From Moniliophthora roreri (lineage: Eukaryota; Basidiomycota; Agaricomycetes; Agaricales; Marasmiaceae), in assembly GCA_001466705.2 (NCBI GenBank), contig LATX02000011.1:1-64000 (forward strand): a stretch of 64,000 bases of DNA. The letters are read 5' to 3'. Numbering within the stretch: position 1 is the first letter of the stretch; each line of letters opens with the position of its first letter. Both the position numbers and the translations under genes were made by a program. The notes under the pieces are model-generated. The model made no database searches, had not been told where the DNA came from, and worked only from the letters and a program-made list of their open reading frames with translations. Below are positions 23,945 through 35,468 of the stretch, in pieces.

Positions 23945-24354
23945 TTAAAAAACTAATTTAATAATTTTTTTGAACATTAAATAAATGTTAATAAATATGT
24001 TTATTTTTACGATTAATGCTGAGCTGCGAGTAGCTCTGAGCACGGACTGAGTGGGGGTGAGTTAGTTGGATTAACTACTGACTTATCTTTTTTCTTATCT
24101 CTTCCTACCGCTGCTGCGCCTTCTTCTGCTTCGCAATCAGGCTGTGCAGGATTAGGTGCGTAGCATTTAACGCTTAACAAAAAAAATTTTCAGTAACTTG
24201 ATAATTTTGTGTGCTGCTTCGCACTCCTCTATTGCTTCTTTTTTTCATAAGCAGTTGTAAAGTGATGCTTGCAGAGCATGTTAGTTTCTATCTTTAGATG
24301 GTTTTTTTTTAAGCAAGAAATGAAAAACTTTATTAAATAATAAAGTTTTAGGGT

Positions 24355-27306
24355 TTAATTTTCTTCAGGAAGTGGATTATTTTTTCAATATTCACCTCCA
24401 TATTTATAAACTTTAAATTTAGGCTTATTATTATTATTATTATTATCACTAATTAACAGAGGTTTTGTATCAATTCAATTTCCTTGTACATTATATAATT
24501 TTTCTCTTTTTCTATAAGAATCATAATTTAATGTTACCTCCTTTTTTTCAATCGATACTGAACCTTTATCATATTTAGTAATAGTATTAAACTTAGTAGC
24601 AACAACATTTGATTTATTTCAATACATTGATTTAAAATCTTCTAAATTTAATGAATTATTGATTACCCCTAAAGATTTAATAATGGTTCTTCCATCATCT
24701 AAAATTAAACAATAAGTCTTATTAGAAATAAAATAAGCTTCCTTTATTTCATATTCTATTTTAAACTGACCAATTTCTTTTCCTATAAATTTTTCTAAAT
24801 TAGATAAATCTTTTTTATCTATTACTAAACTATCGGTATCACTATAATAAATTTTTCCGCCCTTACTTATTATTTCTAATTTAATTTTATTCATAAAAAC
24901 TCTTGCATTAGAATTTACAATAGCTGATATAGGTATAGAAACATCTTTAAAAATATCTAATTTATTTTCAATATTCATTTTATGTTCTTTTTCTAGAACT
25001 TTAATATAATCTAATCCGTGTTCCTGGCAAATTTCTTTTGAAATAATAGGATCATAATTAATTAAAAATTTTTCTTCATTAATTATGTTAAAAGAATGAA
25101 CATTTCTAGTACTTATAATATAATCCATTCTTTCTTTATTAACTGTTTGAGTAATAGGTTTTACAATGTTTAGTCCAAATCTACCAAAAAAATTATTTAA
25201 TAAACTTTTAAAAATTAATTTCTTGTGATCTTTAGCACCTTTTTTCAGATCATATAATTCATTTACAAATTCATTAAATGTTCCTTCAACTTTATTAAAA
25301 TTATATCCTTGAATTACGGTAATATCATATCCTTTAGATTTAGCAAATTTAAGTTCTTCACTAAATCAAATACCTTTAAATTCACCATTAGGAAATATTA
25401 ATTTTCCATCTTTGTGTAGAGGTAATAGTCCTAAATATTGATTATTAGTTTTAACTTTTGCATAAAAAAATCCAAATAAATTGTCTAAATCTAAACCTTT
25501 ATCTTTCCTTCCTCTCTGGTTAATGGAAGTAAAACTTTTAATAAAATTACATTCTAATCCTGGCATTGAATTTAAGGCGGCAAAAGGGTATAATGAATTA
25601 ATATCTAAATAAACTAAATCTTTTCCATAAGGTATATAAACTTCAGTTAAACCTCCATAATATCCTTCCTTTATAAAATTAAATAAAAATATTTTATTAA
25701 TAGAAGGAATAGTCTTATTTTTATAATATTTCTTTTTATAAATATTTAAAGATAATCTAGTAATTGTCAAAGCTTCAGTCATTTGTACATTAAAATTAAT
25801 ATAGATAAATCTACTAAATTCATTCATTATATCAAACAAAGATTTAATATCATCATTTAAATATTTTAAGCATTCTTCTTTCAAATTCCAATTTGTCTCA
25901 GTTATTTTATTATAATCTGTAATATCTATATTATCATAATAATCGATATTTGGTTTATTACCTATATAATTAAAAGTTTGCTTATTTACAAAAGAATGTG
26001 GGAATTTACCTTTTTTTATCCCTATATTAAAATTTTTAGTTAACTTATCTAAACTATAATTTAATATATTAAGTGAATCAACTAAAGAAATTTTAATATA
26101 TCTATAATTATTTTCTGTATTATCAGAATTTATTCTTACTTTAATATCTAATCTAATAATATTATTATCTCTCATAGTATGTTTTAAAATATAATATTCA
26201 TACCCTTTATCTAAATTAGCCTTTAATAAAACATTATATAAGAATATAACATCATATTTTCCTAAATTATGTACGTAAAAAATAAAATTATTATACTTAT
26301 TAATTAACATATCATTAATACAATTTAATATTAATTGATTAGAATCATAATTTTCATTATCACTTATATAATATAATTTAGGTGATTCATCTATTGAAGT
26401 AATAAATCCTAATGCATAAACTCTATTTATTCCATCTGAATCTCTAAAACTTTCTAAGTCAAAAGATCCAAATTTTATATTTCTATCTTTAACTTGAGTA
26501 GTAAAAGATTTAATAGGGTTTAATTTATTATTTACTTTCATATTAACTATTTCTTGATTTTGAATAGTTAAAGTTACAGAATCTATATTTCTATTGAATT
26601 TAATATAACTATTATTATTTGAAATAATAGTATCTTTGATTTCTTTAATTAAAATACCACTTTCATAATCAAAAATATATCTTAAGAAATTTGTATCATT
26701 TATATTTTTAGAAACTATAATAAATTTATTTTTTTTATTAGGTGAATTATATAAAAATAATTTATCTGAATTATTTATTTCAAAAGAATTTTCATTTTTA
26801 CTTAATTTTATATTACTATTTATTAAATTAATATATTTTTTTCTTTCTTCTATAGAAATAGGATAACCATAATAACTAGTATCAGTTGTAAAAGGTAATA
26901 AATTTTGATTGAAATTTTTTTGTACTTCTTTATAGTTAATAAATTGTGTTTTTATATCTATATTAGATATATTTTTTAATTTTAATTCCTTTTGAGGAAT
27001 TATAACTGAATATATTAATTCTATTGCATCTATAGTATCAATATAATCATAATTATCTATTGTTGATTCTATTCTAGTTAGAATAGCTTTATATATTTTA
27101 TTATAATTAACTAAATCATGTTCATTTTTAGTAACTATTGCAATTTGTCTTCCAGCCATTTTAAAAATTAAATTATTTTTAGAACTTATTTTTATTAAAA
27201 TAGAATAAGTAGTATTTAAATGAAAATTTTGAACAATAAATTTATTAAAATTTTCATGTGTGAAATCACTAAATGCAAAATGTTTAAAATTAAGTTTTTT
27301 ACTCAT
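24355..27306 (-). CDS. dpo: Family B DNA polymerase (plasmid C DPO)
   Basis: The frame has 983 codons with UGA as Trp. Exonuclease motifs are SFDLES (~280), VHNLGKYD (~346) and YLNDDIKS (~480). Polymerase motif A is DINSLYPFAA (~567) and motif C is SDTDSL (~821). Motif B reads KSLLNNFFGRFG where KxxxNSxYG is usual, so Ser is Asn and Tyr is Phe. This is unusual, but the rest of the gene is intact. It lies 178 bases downstream of the RPO on the same strand, so the two may share a transcript. The start ATG 27306 is the first in frame. Confidence 0.93.
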
Positions 27307-27484
27307 TATAATTTTTTTTAATATAAATTTAAGAAAAGGTAATTAATTTTTTAAGATTGAATAACCTTTTAATATCAATCTATCCTTTAGGAAGAAAAAT
27401 TTTTTTAATCAATAATAATCTCTCCTTTAGGAATTCAAGACAAAATTGTATTATACTGTATATTTAGGTGTATTAATTATAGTT

Positions 27485-30400
27485 TTAATTGATAAGATAT
27501 ATTGATTTTAGTATATTATTTGCTTCAATTTTTCCTAGTGTTAAATTTTCTACAAAAGGATAATTTAATTCCTTTCCATCAAATTTAATTTTTTTAGACT
27601 TATCACAAAATGATTCATTTCCAAAATGTAATTTTATATTATCAATAATAGCTTTATCAAAATCTTTTAAATAATTATTATCACAATATATTTTAATATA
27701 TACCAATTTAATTTTTTTTATAAGCTCTTCAATATTATTAGGAGTTACTGCGAAGCAATCATGTATAGCAAAAAAATTATTAATTTTATTTTCTTTAAAA
27801 TATGCATCTACAATTAAAGCTAATGAAGCTGCATCTAAAGAATGTATTAAATTAGGCATCAAAGCTCTAATTTGTTTAGCTTTATTCGTCTTATTACTTT
27901 TTATTAATAATTTAAATGTTTTAGATTTATATCTAAATGGATGTAATCTAATAGCTTGAAAATCTTGATAATTTTGATTAACATTTAAACCTGTAGGTAG
28001 TATTCATGAAATAGTTAAATTTAACTGACAACATATTTCAGCTACTCTTCTTAAATAATCATTAAATTCTCTTAATTTAGGGAATTCAGTATAAATAAGC
28101 TCTTCAATATTTTTAACTAAAGTATAAAAGTCCTTATAAATTAGTATAATATTTTTATCATGTTTATATATAAATATATTGTGTTTATCATTTTTTTGTA
28201 ATAATCTTTCAGGGAATTTAATATTATATGAGTTCAAATCTTCATTATTAACTAAAAACTTATCAAATTGTTCTAAAATATAATTAACCATTTGGTAAAA
28301 AGAAGCATTATAAGGTTTAACCATAATAGGTATTTTAATTAATTTTCTATGAAGTTCTAACTTAAGCAAATTATCAATAGAATCAATTTCTTCTTTTATT
28401 GGTAATATTTTTTCTTCTATTACCTCTAAATCTAATTTACTACTAATTTCTATTTTTTTTATTTTAGATTCTAAATCTCCTTTCTTTTTTACCAAATGAT
28501 CTTTTAATTTAAAACAAATATAAGTATAAAAATCTTTAGGATCAGAATCTTTATCTCTAGATTCAGGAATTAAATTTAATTGTCCAGCTAAAGGTTCATC
28601 AGCAGTTAATAAACTCAAATGTTGAAATCCATTACATGTAGCATCTAACTGCACAGGAAAATGAGAAATATAAAAAGTATCATTATTTTTTAAAGAATTT
28701 TTATAATTTAAATATTCAAAACAAAAAGCAATAAATAATAATTTAGATTCAGCTTCACTTATTAATTCCCCATTTCTAAAATTTATTATTTTATCTTCAT
28801 TTTTATTAACTCACTCAACCCTATTATTATAAGATTTTTTTTCTAATCCATTACCAAAACAATTAGCACCAAATATTTTTAAATAATCAATACTTATTTG
28901 ATCGCTTTTTGAAACTTTTTCCCCTTTACTAAATAATAATAAAGATTTAGCTAATTCAACAGATTGATAATTTAAATAATCAGCCATACAATAAACTCTA
29001 CCTCTATTATCTATTCTAACAGGAATAAAAAATTCAGGAATATTTTTAAAAATTAAAGCTAAACCTAATATATTCTTTTCTAATCTTTTCTTACTTAAAA
29101 AACTATCTAATTCTTTTTCTTCTGATAAAGTTAATTTATGACCGGCTTCTTTTTTAAGTTCTAGATTACTCTTATTATTAGGATCTATAATTAAATTATA
29201 TTCTAAACCATTTTCCAAAATGAATTCTAATACTTGATTATTAATTTTATACGCAACACTACTAATATTATTAGCCATATCATAAATATTATTTTGTTCT
29301 CTAATTATAGATTGTGATTTTAATTCAGGATTATTTATTATTAATGGACTAATAAAATCTATATCATTAAGTAAATAACCACCTAAATTTAATTGTCCAG
29401 TATTTTGATTTATTTTATATTTTTTAGGTTCAACTATCATAGGAATTTTATAAGATATGTCTAATAAATTAAAATAATTTCCTATTTTATCAACAATTTC
29501 TTTTTTACATACAAATATACTTTCTTTTTTTGATGAATCTGTATTTGATTTTTCAGTTTTAGTTTCAATTAATTTAGCTTCTACTAAAAATTCTAATAAA
29601 TTTAAACTAATATTTACTAATACTATGTCATCTTCTAATTCATAAAATTCTGATCCATTTTCATCAATGAAAGTTCTTAGATTCATATCCTTATATTTTT
29701 CTTGATCTTGATAATCAAGGTCATACTCCTGAAGGCCTGCAACTAATTTTCTTGTTCTTTTTTTTTCCAATTTATTTATAAAATAAGAAATAAGTAAAGA
29801 ATATCCAAGATCTCTAGCTACATCAATACAAATTGTATTACTATTACTTAAATTATTATTACTAATTATTTTTAGAAATCTTCCTAATAGATTAGAAATT
29901 ATTTGTTGATTAGTTAATCCTAATAAAAGTTTACTTTTTAGAATTTGGTTTTTAGTTTTATTATTATTATTATCTGATTCAAATTCAATTTTTAAATTAT
30001 TAACCATTTTTTCTAAATCTTGAACAGAATCACCTAAATGTTTCATAATTTCTGAATTTAATTTATAATAATTAATATCTAACTCCTCCTCAATTCTTTG
30101 TCTAAATAAAAAAGAACCTTGATCATTTAAAAATTTTTCTATTTTTTTTTGAGTACTCTCATTTAATTCTGAGCTTTTTATTAAACGTTGTAACTCTAAA
30201 AAAATTGGAGATTCTATAGAAAAATCTAATTTTCTAATTGAATTTATATCTTTTTTATTAGTAGAATAATATCTTTTATTACTTAAAGAATGATATTCTC
30301 TTTTAGAACTAATTCCAGTATTTACTGAATTATTAATATTAGATATATTATTTTTATTTTTATTTAATAATCTTATTTTTTTACTTTTCGATTCAATAAG

Positions 30401-31555
30401 ATTTTCATATTCTGCTTTAGATTTATTTAATGAATTTAAATCATTTAATTTATTATTTAATTTTTTTTCTAAATTAATTAACTCTATATTTTTTTTTTTA
30501 TTCTCATTATATAATTCATTAATTATTGACTGAATTTTTTTAATTCTTCCACTAATTGATATTTTATTTTTATTTTTAATAGATTCAATATTTTTATTTT
30601 TTAGTTCATATAATTTATTTTTTAAAAATATAATCTTTGAATCTGAAGAAGATATCGAAGATTTTAGTTCTTTTATATTATTTTCAAGAATTGCATTAAC
30701 ATTTTCAAGATTATCAATTTCCCATTTAATTTCTGCTAATTTAGTTTCAAATTCAATTTTGTTATTAATTCTTATATATTCAGAAATATATTTATTTGTG
30801 ATCTCTATATTTTCACGATCAAATTTACTAGAACTAAAAAAACTTTCTGCGTAATTATCATAAAATTCGCTTTTATTCTGAGTATATAAATTTGAAAAGT
30901 TTAAAAATAAAGATAATCTATATTCACATATACTTAATTTATGTCTTTTAGAAATACTTCCCCCATGTAAAATTATTTTATTAATTTTAAATAAATAAAC
31001 AATATTACTTCAACTTAATCCTTTAAAAATTATTATAGGATTAATACCTAAATACATTTTATCTATTTTTTCAGAATGACTTCTATTATCCATTATAGAA
31101 CCTATTTTACTGAAAAAAGTTTTGTAGCCCATTCTCTTAATTATAATTTTAAGTTCATAACCATTTAAATTTTCAAATTTAAATTCTTCACATAATTCAT
31201 CACTTAATAAAGTATCTTCCCAAGATACAAATATTATATAAAGATCTACATTTAAATTGTAATTTAATTTAATATTATCTAATAATTCTTCACCCTTTAT
31301 ATTTCCTATATAAAAATTTGAAGAAACTATACAATTAAAAAATTCACTTAACTTATTTTTTTTATAGATATCCAAAAAAGAAAAGGAACATATAAATTGT
31401 AATGAGTCCATTAACTCAATATATTTATCAAAATCATCAATACTATCATACCCTGTATTAATTAAATCTAACAATTCTTTAGAAATTAACTGATTTTGAT
31501 TATCATTTTGATCTTGATTTATATTTTGATTTTTATTTTCTAAATTATTAATCAT
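27485..31555 (-). CDS. rpo: T7-like single-subunit RNA polymerase (plasmid C RPO)
   Basis: The frame has 1356 codons with UGA as Trp. I checked 30047-31009 codon by codon: it is open with no internal stop. Signatures are IDNRGRVYC (~850), LDATCNGFQHLSLL (~970), PIMVKPYNASFYQM (~1075) and AIHDCF (~1263). The N-terminal half includes a long Lys/Glu/Asn-rich stretch (~240-500) that is probably coiled coil. It has motif A with Asn in place of the usual Ser (CNG). Start ATG 31555 lies just inside the TIR edge. Confidence 0.92.
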
Positions 31556-31587
31556 TAATTATATTTTTTATAATATTTCTACATTTT

Positions 31588-32090
31588 AAGAAAAAAATTA
31601 TTTTTTCAATCCTGTCAATTTTTTTAAAAACAGTTAGAAGAAGTTTTTAATATTTTATCCCGGGCTTTTTCCACTCGCATAATCCAATATAGATTAATAT
31701 TTCACTATACCTTCTCCCCTTCTTCGAAGAACAATCCAAGACTCTACCTTTTTGTTTTCTTTAGAACGCAAGGAGCAAGAGTAAGAGTGCATTTCCTTCT
31801 TCTTTCTTCTGCTTTTCGAAGCATACAAGAACCAAGGAGCTACGACGCTGCCCAGAGGGACCGGAGGGAGCCGCAGGACCCAGAGGATCCGGAGGGATCC
31901 GGAGTGAGTGGAGCTAGAATAAGAATAACTTTTTTTTTTTTTTTCAAAGATTAAAAAATTATAATTCTGTAACAAAAAAATCCGATTCTGCTACTCTTTT
32001 TTAAAATATTCAAAGAAGGATCACTCCATCTTCATGACCTCCTTCTATACATGTCACAAATTTTTCCAGGTAATAGGGCTTTTCCCCCCC
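31588..32090 (-). repeat. Plasmid C right terminal inverted repeat
   Basis: Inverted partner of 22048-22550, ending in CCCCCCC. It is followed by 22 bases of other sequence (32091-32112) and then an N. The start of the RPO (31555) lies just inside it. Confidence 0.92.
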
Positions 32091-32296
32091 ATTTCCCTAT
32101 CTTTTCTGTATTNCTAAGAGTCGAACTTAGTTTACATAATTTTTAAGAGATACCTCTACCGAGAGTTATGTTTTTTTAAATCTTTTTTTTTTTATTTATT
32201 TTTCTCTTTCATCTTTTAATTATTTGGGGGTTTGAGTGTTTTTTAATTTTATGCATATTTTTAAAAAACATAATAGTAAAAATAACAAATATAATT
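32091..32296. other. Junction of plasmid C with mtDNA, including N at 32113
   Basis: Twenty-two bases follow the plasmid C TIR, then an N, then mtDNA. Just after the N the minus strand shows a perfect tRNA-like T arm (CTAAG, TTCGACT, CTTAG) whose acceptor side would lie across the N. CCCCCAAATAAT on the minus strand (CCCCC at 32226-32230) follows the stop of the next ORF. Confidence 0.6.
32113..32113. other. Ambiguous base at plasmid C/mtDNA junction
   Basis: An N lies 22 bases after the plasmid C TIR, at the edge of a tRNA-like T arm. It probably marks a contig join. Confidence 0.85.
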
Positions 32297-33466
32297 TTAT
32301 TCTCTAAATTTAACAAAATCTAAATCTATTTTATTTTCCATCAATAATTTTTTAACTTCAGGATTATTTTTATCTAAAGTAAATGGAATTTTAGGTGTTG
32401 ATGGTTCAGAATTAGAACTCATTTCTTCTAAATTAGTTGTAGCTTTCGAAATACTTTCTGTTAAAGTTGATATTGTTTTCTCTTGTACTGCTAATTCTCT
32501 TGCTTGTGTTTTTATTACTTTATTTAGTTTTTCAACTAGTTTAGTAGAATTAACACTTTCAGTTTCTGTAATAGATTGTGGTGTTACAGATTCACTTGAA
32601 TTAATTAAAGTACCCATACAAGATTTAGGTGTAGCAGAAGAAGGTGAATCCAAAGGTGATTTAAAATATTTATTATCTTCAGCTTGAAAAGTATCAATTG
32701 ACATTCTTGAAAGAGAAGGAGAAGAATAGGGTTTTGTTGTTGGGGAGCATGAATTTAAATCAATTATGGATTCATCACATTCAACTTTTTTAGAACTAAA
32801 GTATGCTATAATAACATCTCAATTTCAATAAATAATACCACCAATTATTACTATTCCTCCAATGATCAAACAGTATTTACCAATTTCAGTTAATTTATTT
32901 GAATCTTCTGAATAAGAAGAAGGTGAATCTTTTGGATAATAATCATCTGGGAAATTATAATTATAAACTTTTCTTAATGATTCTGAAGTTAATTCTGATT
33001 CTGAAGAATTGGTTTTATTAAAAGAAATTTTACTTTCATTAAACGAATCTAATCAAAAAGAAAAATTATCTACATAAGATTAAAATCATTTTATTAAAGT
33101 TTTAATATCAAAATTTATTGATTGAAATCAATTATAAAATAATTCATTAGTATTAGGATTGATATAAATAATGATTCCACCTAAAATTAATGTATTTAAA
33201 TAAAGAATTATTCTTCAAATAATTGAAAAAACATTAAAATGAGGACTAACTAATTTATATAAAATTTTTATAAAAGTGAAAACAGTAGAAAATTTAGCTT
33301 TTATTTTTTCAATAATTAAATTTAATTTATTATAAAATACAATAAATTTATTAACATATGTTTCCATATAAAGAGTATAAAATCTAGATGGATTAGCTGT
33401 TAGAATATAAAGTAGTAAAAAATTTTTACTTATTATTTCTTGGATGAATTTTAATATTTTTTTCAT
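32297..33466 (-). pseudogene. Plasmid-type membrane ORF interrupted by in-frame UAA
   Basis: ATG 33466 opens a frame that hits TAA at 33080-33082 (128 codons). The same frame then stays open for another ~260 codons to the stop at 32297. Read together it is a ~389-codon protein: hydrophobic segments at ~14-24 and ~85-100, a Ser-rich stretch, a very hydrophobic segment (CLIIGGIVIIGGIIY) near ~195-210, then a Ser/Thr-rich tail with a helical stretch. UGA-Trp codons occur on both sides of the stop. One nonsense change is the simplest explanation. The alternative is two separate small genes, but the second lacks an early ATG. It resembles plasmid accessory ORFs and lies beside a polymerase relic. 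Confidence 0.6.
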
Positions 33467-33787
33467 TATTTCTATATTAAATTTAGTACATAGTACTAAT
33501 ATACTTATTTCTATTTATTTTTAAATCTATGGCCTTGGTTCCTTAAATATTAATACGGTAAAACAGCTATAGATTTAATATTTCCTAAGCAAAAATTTTA
33601 ATTTATTAAAAATAAATTAAATGTAAGAAAAATTAATCAAGTATTACTTTTTTGCAAAATTTATAATAAGTTGCAAGGTGATTAATTCAGTTTTAAAAAA
33701 ATTCTTACACTCAGGACACAGTAGATAGTTATATACTGTTTACAAAAAATATATCAATATCTACAAAAATATATTACTATATTTAGG

Positions 33788-33856
33788 TGTTATTAGCTAG
33801 AATTGAACTAGAATCATTTTATTAAAGATTACCTAACCATTATTCAGTCTAATAAC
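33788..33856 (-). tRNA. tRNA-like gene, anticodon unclear
   Basis: The acceptor stem GTTATTA/TAATAAC pairs perfectly. The T arm has TTCAATT in the loop and four of five stem pairs. A D-loop-like TGGTTA is present. The anticodon arm folds poorly (AATC/GATT around an oversized loop TTTAATAAAAT), so no anticodon can be assigned. It may be a decayed tRNA. Confidence 0.4.
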
Positions 33857-33888
33857 TTTAGTATCTGTTTCTATAATATTTTAATTTT

Positions 33889-33962
33889 TATGATTAATCA
33901 GATTCGAACTGATGATCCTTCATTGGCTTAATGAAGGGTTATTCCAACTTAACTATAATCAC
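33889..33962 (-). tRNA. tRNA-like gene with abnormal anticodon loop
   Basis: Acceptor GTGATTA/TAATCAT, D arm GTTA/TAAC, T arm ATCAG/CTGAT with TTCGAAT: all pair well. The anticodon stem is strong (CCTTCAT/ATGAAGG). However, the loop is either TAAGCCA without U33 or a 9-base TTAAGCCAA, so no standard anticodon fits. It sits between plasmid-derived fragments. Confidence 0.5.
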
Positions 33963-34089
33963 ATTAAAAAAAAGGCTTTAACTAAAAGATAGGTAAAAAA
34001 GTATACAATTTTAGGCTTCTCCTTTATTCCTAAAAATTTTTTTAGGGATTATTTTAAAATATATTTAAAATAGTATTTTTATAAAATTA

Positions 34090-35040
34090 CTAATATTTCA
34101 TAAAATTTTTAAAAAATTTTGAAATTTTATTTTTCAACTTAGTTAAAAAATTTCTATTATCTAATTCATGATTTAAATTATTTACGTAAATTGGATAATA
34201 ATTATTATCCATAAGTTTTTTCACATTATTTTTTTTAATTGAAATTTTACAAGATTTTATTGTGATATTTAGATCCTTAAAAGATTTATAAAATCTAATA
34301 GGTATTTCTTTTGTTAATACTACACTATTAAAAATTAATTCTATTTCTTTAAAAGTTAATGAGTCTCTTTTTATACCAGCAAATACTGATTTTTCAACTT
34401 TCTCATTTTTTTTATTAAAATAGTAATAACCATATTGTTTTATACCAAAGAAATATGCTTCTTCAATAATATTACCTTCTAATTCATCTTTCATTAAGCC
34501 TAAATCTTTACCAATTTCATTATTAGGTAAAGGTTTATCAATAAAAATAGAATCAGTATCAGTATAATAAATGTTATTATTTATTTTATATTTCATCATA
34601 TGTATTCTAGCATATGAAGTAACAGCACTTGCTAAAGCTACATTAGATTTAACATTAAATCTTTTTGAGGTATTATTTTTCAGGCTTATGTTTAAAGTAT
34701 TATTTAAATCTTTCAATATATCTACATTTATATTATTTACTAATAAAAGTGTACTGATATTATCATTTATTTCAATAATACTTTTAATAATTCTTGTACT
34801 TAAATAAATTGGAATATCTTTATTTAAAACATTAACATCAGATTTATATAATAGTCATAATTTAATAAATTTAGACTTTTTCTCAGTCTCCATTAATTCT
34901 AATTTATTATTAATAATAGTATACCTATTTTTATTAATTTTTCTAATAAATGTATTCTCATTTATCTTAGTATCAAAATATTCTAAAATTAATTCATTAC
35001 CAAGAAATAATTTACATTTAGTTGAAGCATTACTTATAAT
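34090..35040 (-). pseudogene. dpo: Truncated plasmid DNA polymerase relic
   Basis: The open frame has about 316 codons and no ATG at its upstream edge; it begins right after a TAA. It keeps polymerase motif C (YYTDTDSIF, residue ~160) with the preceding ASAVTSYARIHMMKY helix, and the C-terminal part after it (KQYGYYYF, AGIKRDS). Motifs A and B and the exonuclease domain are absent. About 160 residues precede motif C yet contain no NSLYG, so an internal deletion or fusion seems to have joined unrelated polymerase parts. This is a remnant of an integrated linear plasmid. It lies next to the 3' end of nad3. Confidence 0.75.
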
Positions 35041-35072
35041 TTAACTTTTTATTGTTAAATTTAAATTTCATA

Positions 35073-35082
35073 GGGGTACGTA
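35073..35082 (-). promoter_or_regulatory. Putative RNA 3'-end element after nad3
   Basis: The minus strand reads TACGTACCCC starting 9 bases after the nad3 stop codon. Same element as at 5480, 20219, 40037, 41307, 59181 and 61490. Confidence 0.5.
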
Positions 35083-35090
35083 TTCGTAAA

Positions 35091-35468
35091 TTAATTATTA
35101 TAATTTATATTATTATCTGTATTAGATAATGATATTGCTCCAGAACCTATTTCTAATATAAATCCTATAGTTAAAACAATAAAGAATATGATTGCAACAG
35201 AAAAACCAAATGTACTAACTTGGTATAAAGTAACGCCAATAGGCATAAGAAGTAATATTTCCAAATCAAATACTAGGAATAATAAACCTACAATGTAAAA
35301 ATGAATTTGAAATGTAGATCTAGTTTGTCCTTCAATTGCATTGAAACCACATTCATATTGAGATACTTTAGCTTCATCAGGTTTATGAGAAGCTAATAAA
35401 AAATTTAAAACAAGTAGAACAATTGCTAATATAGGAACAAAAATAAATAAAAAAAGTAAATTATTCAT
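35091..35468 (-). CDS. nad3: NADH dehydrogenase subunit 3
   Basis: 125 codons. This is a small membrane subunit of respiratory complex I. The signature around SQYECGFNAIEGQTR and the FDLEILLLMP stretch are characteristic of ND3, with three transmembrane segments. Its ATG overlaps the last base of the nad2 stop codon (TAATG), the usual fungal nad2-nad3 arrangement, so both come from one transcript. Intact. Confidence 0.97.
   Translation of the reverse strand: MNNLLFLFIFVPILAIVLLVLNFLLASHKPDEAKVSQYECGFNAIEGQTRSTFQIHFYIVGLLFLVFDLEILLLMPIGVTLYQVSTFGFSVAIIFFIVLTIGFILEIGSGAISLSNTDNNINYNN

Larger units (their letters stand above)
23622..24354. other. Plasmid C centre: terminators and GC clusters
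   Basis: No gene found. It holds a tandem AGCAAGCAG-type repeat (23668-23712), two opposed hairpin-T terminators (23841-23944) and GC-rich patches around 24027-24260 (GCTGCTTCGCACTCC and similar). The patches are alike in style to the mtDNA clusters. Confidence 0.7.
22048..32090. mobile_element. Linear mitochondrial plasmid C, complete
   Basis: 503-bp inverted repeats beginning GGGGGGGAAAAGCCC bound this unit. Two small membrane ORFs read right; RPO then DPO read left as a tandem pair, unlike the convergent DPO/RPO of A and B. Convergent hairpin-T terminators lie between the arms. It alone among the three carries GC-rich clusters like those of the mtDNA. Confidence 0.9.
33467..34089. other. 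Spacer with two tRNA-like sequences
   Basis: AT-rich region within the plasmid relic. The tRNA-like elements at 33788-33856 and 33889-33962 are listed separately. Nothing else recognised. Confidence 0.5.

Noticed and set aside
32114..32170. Possible tRNA-Leu(UAA) across the N at 32113
   Set aside because: The T arm is perfect, but the anticodon arm does not fold and no acceptor pairing is found on either side of the N.
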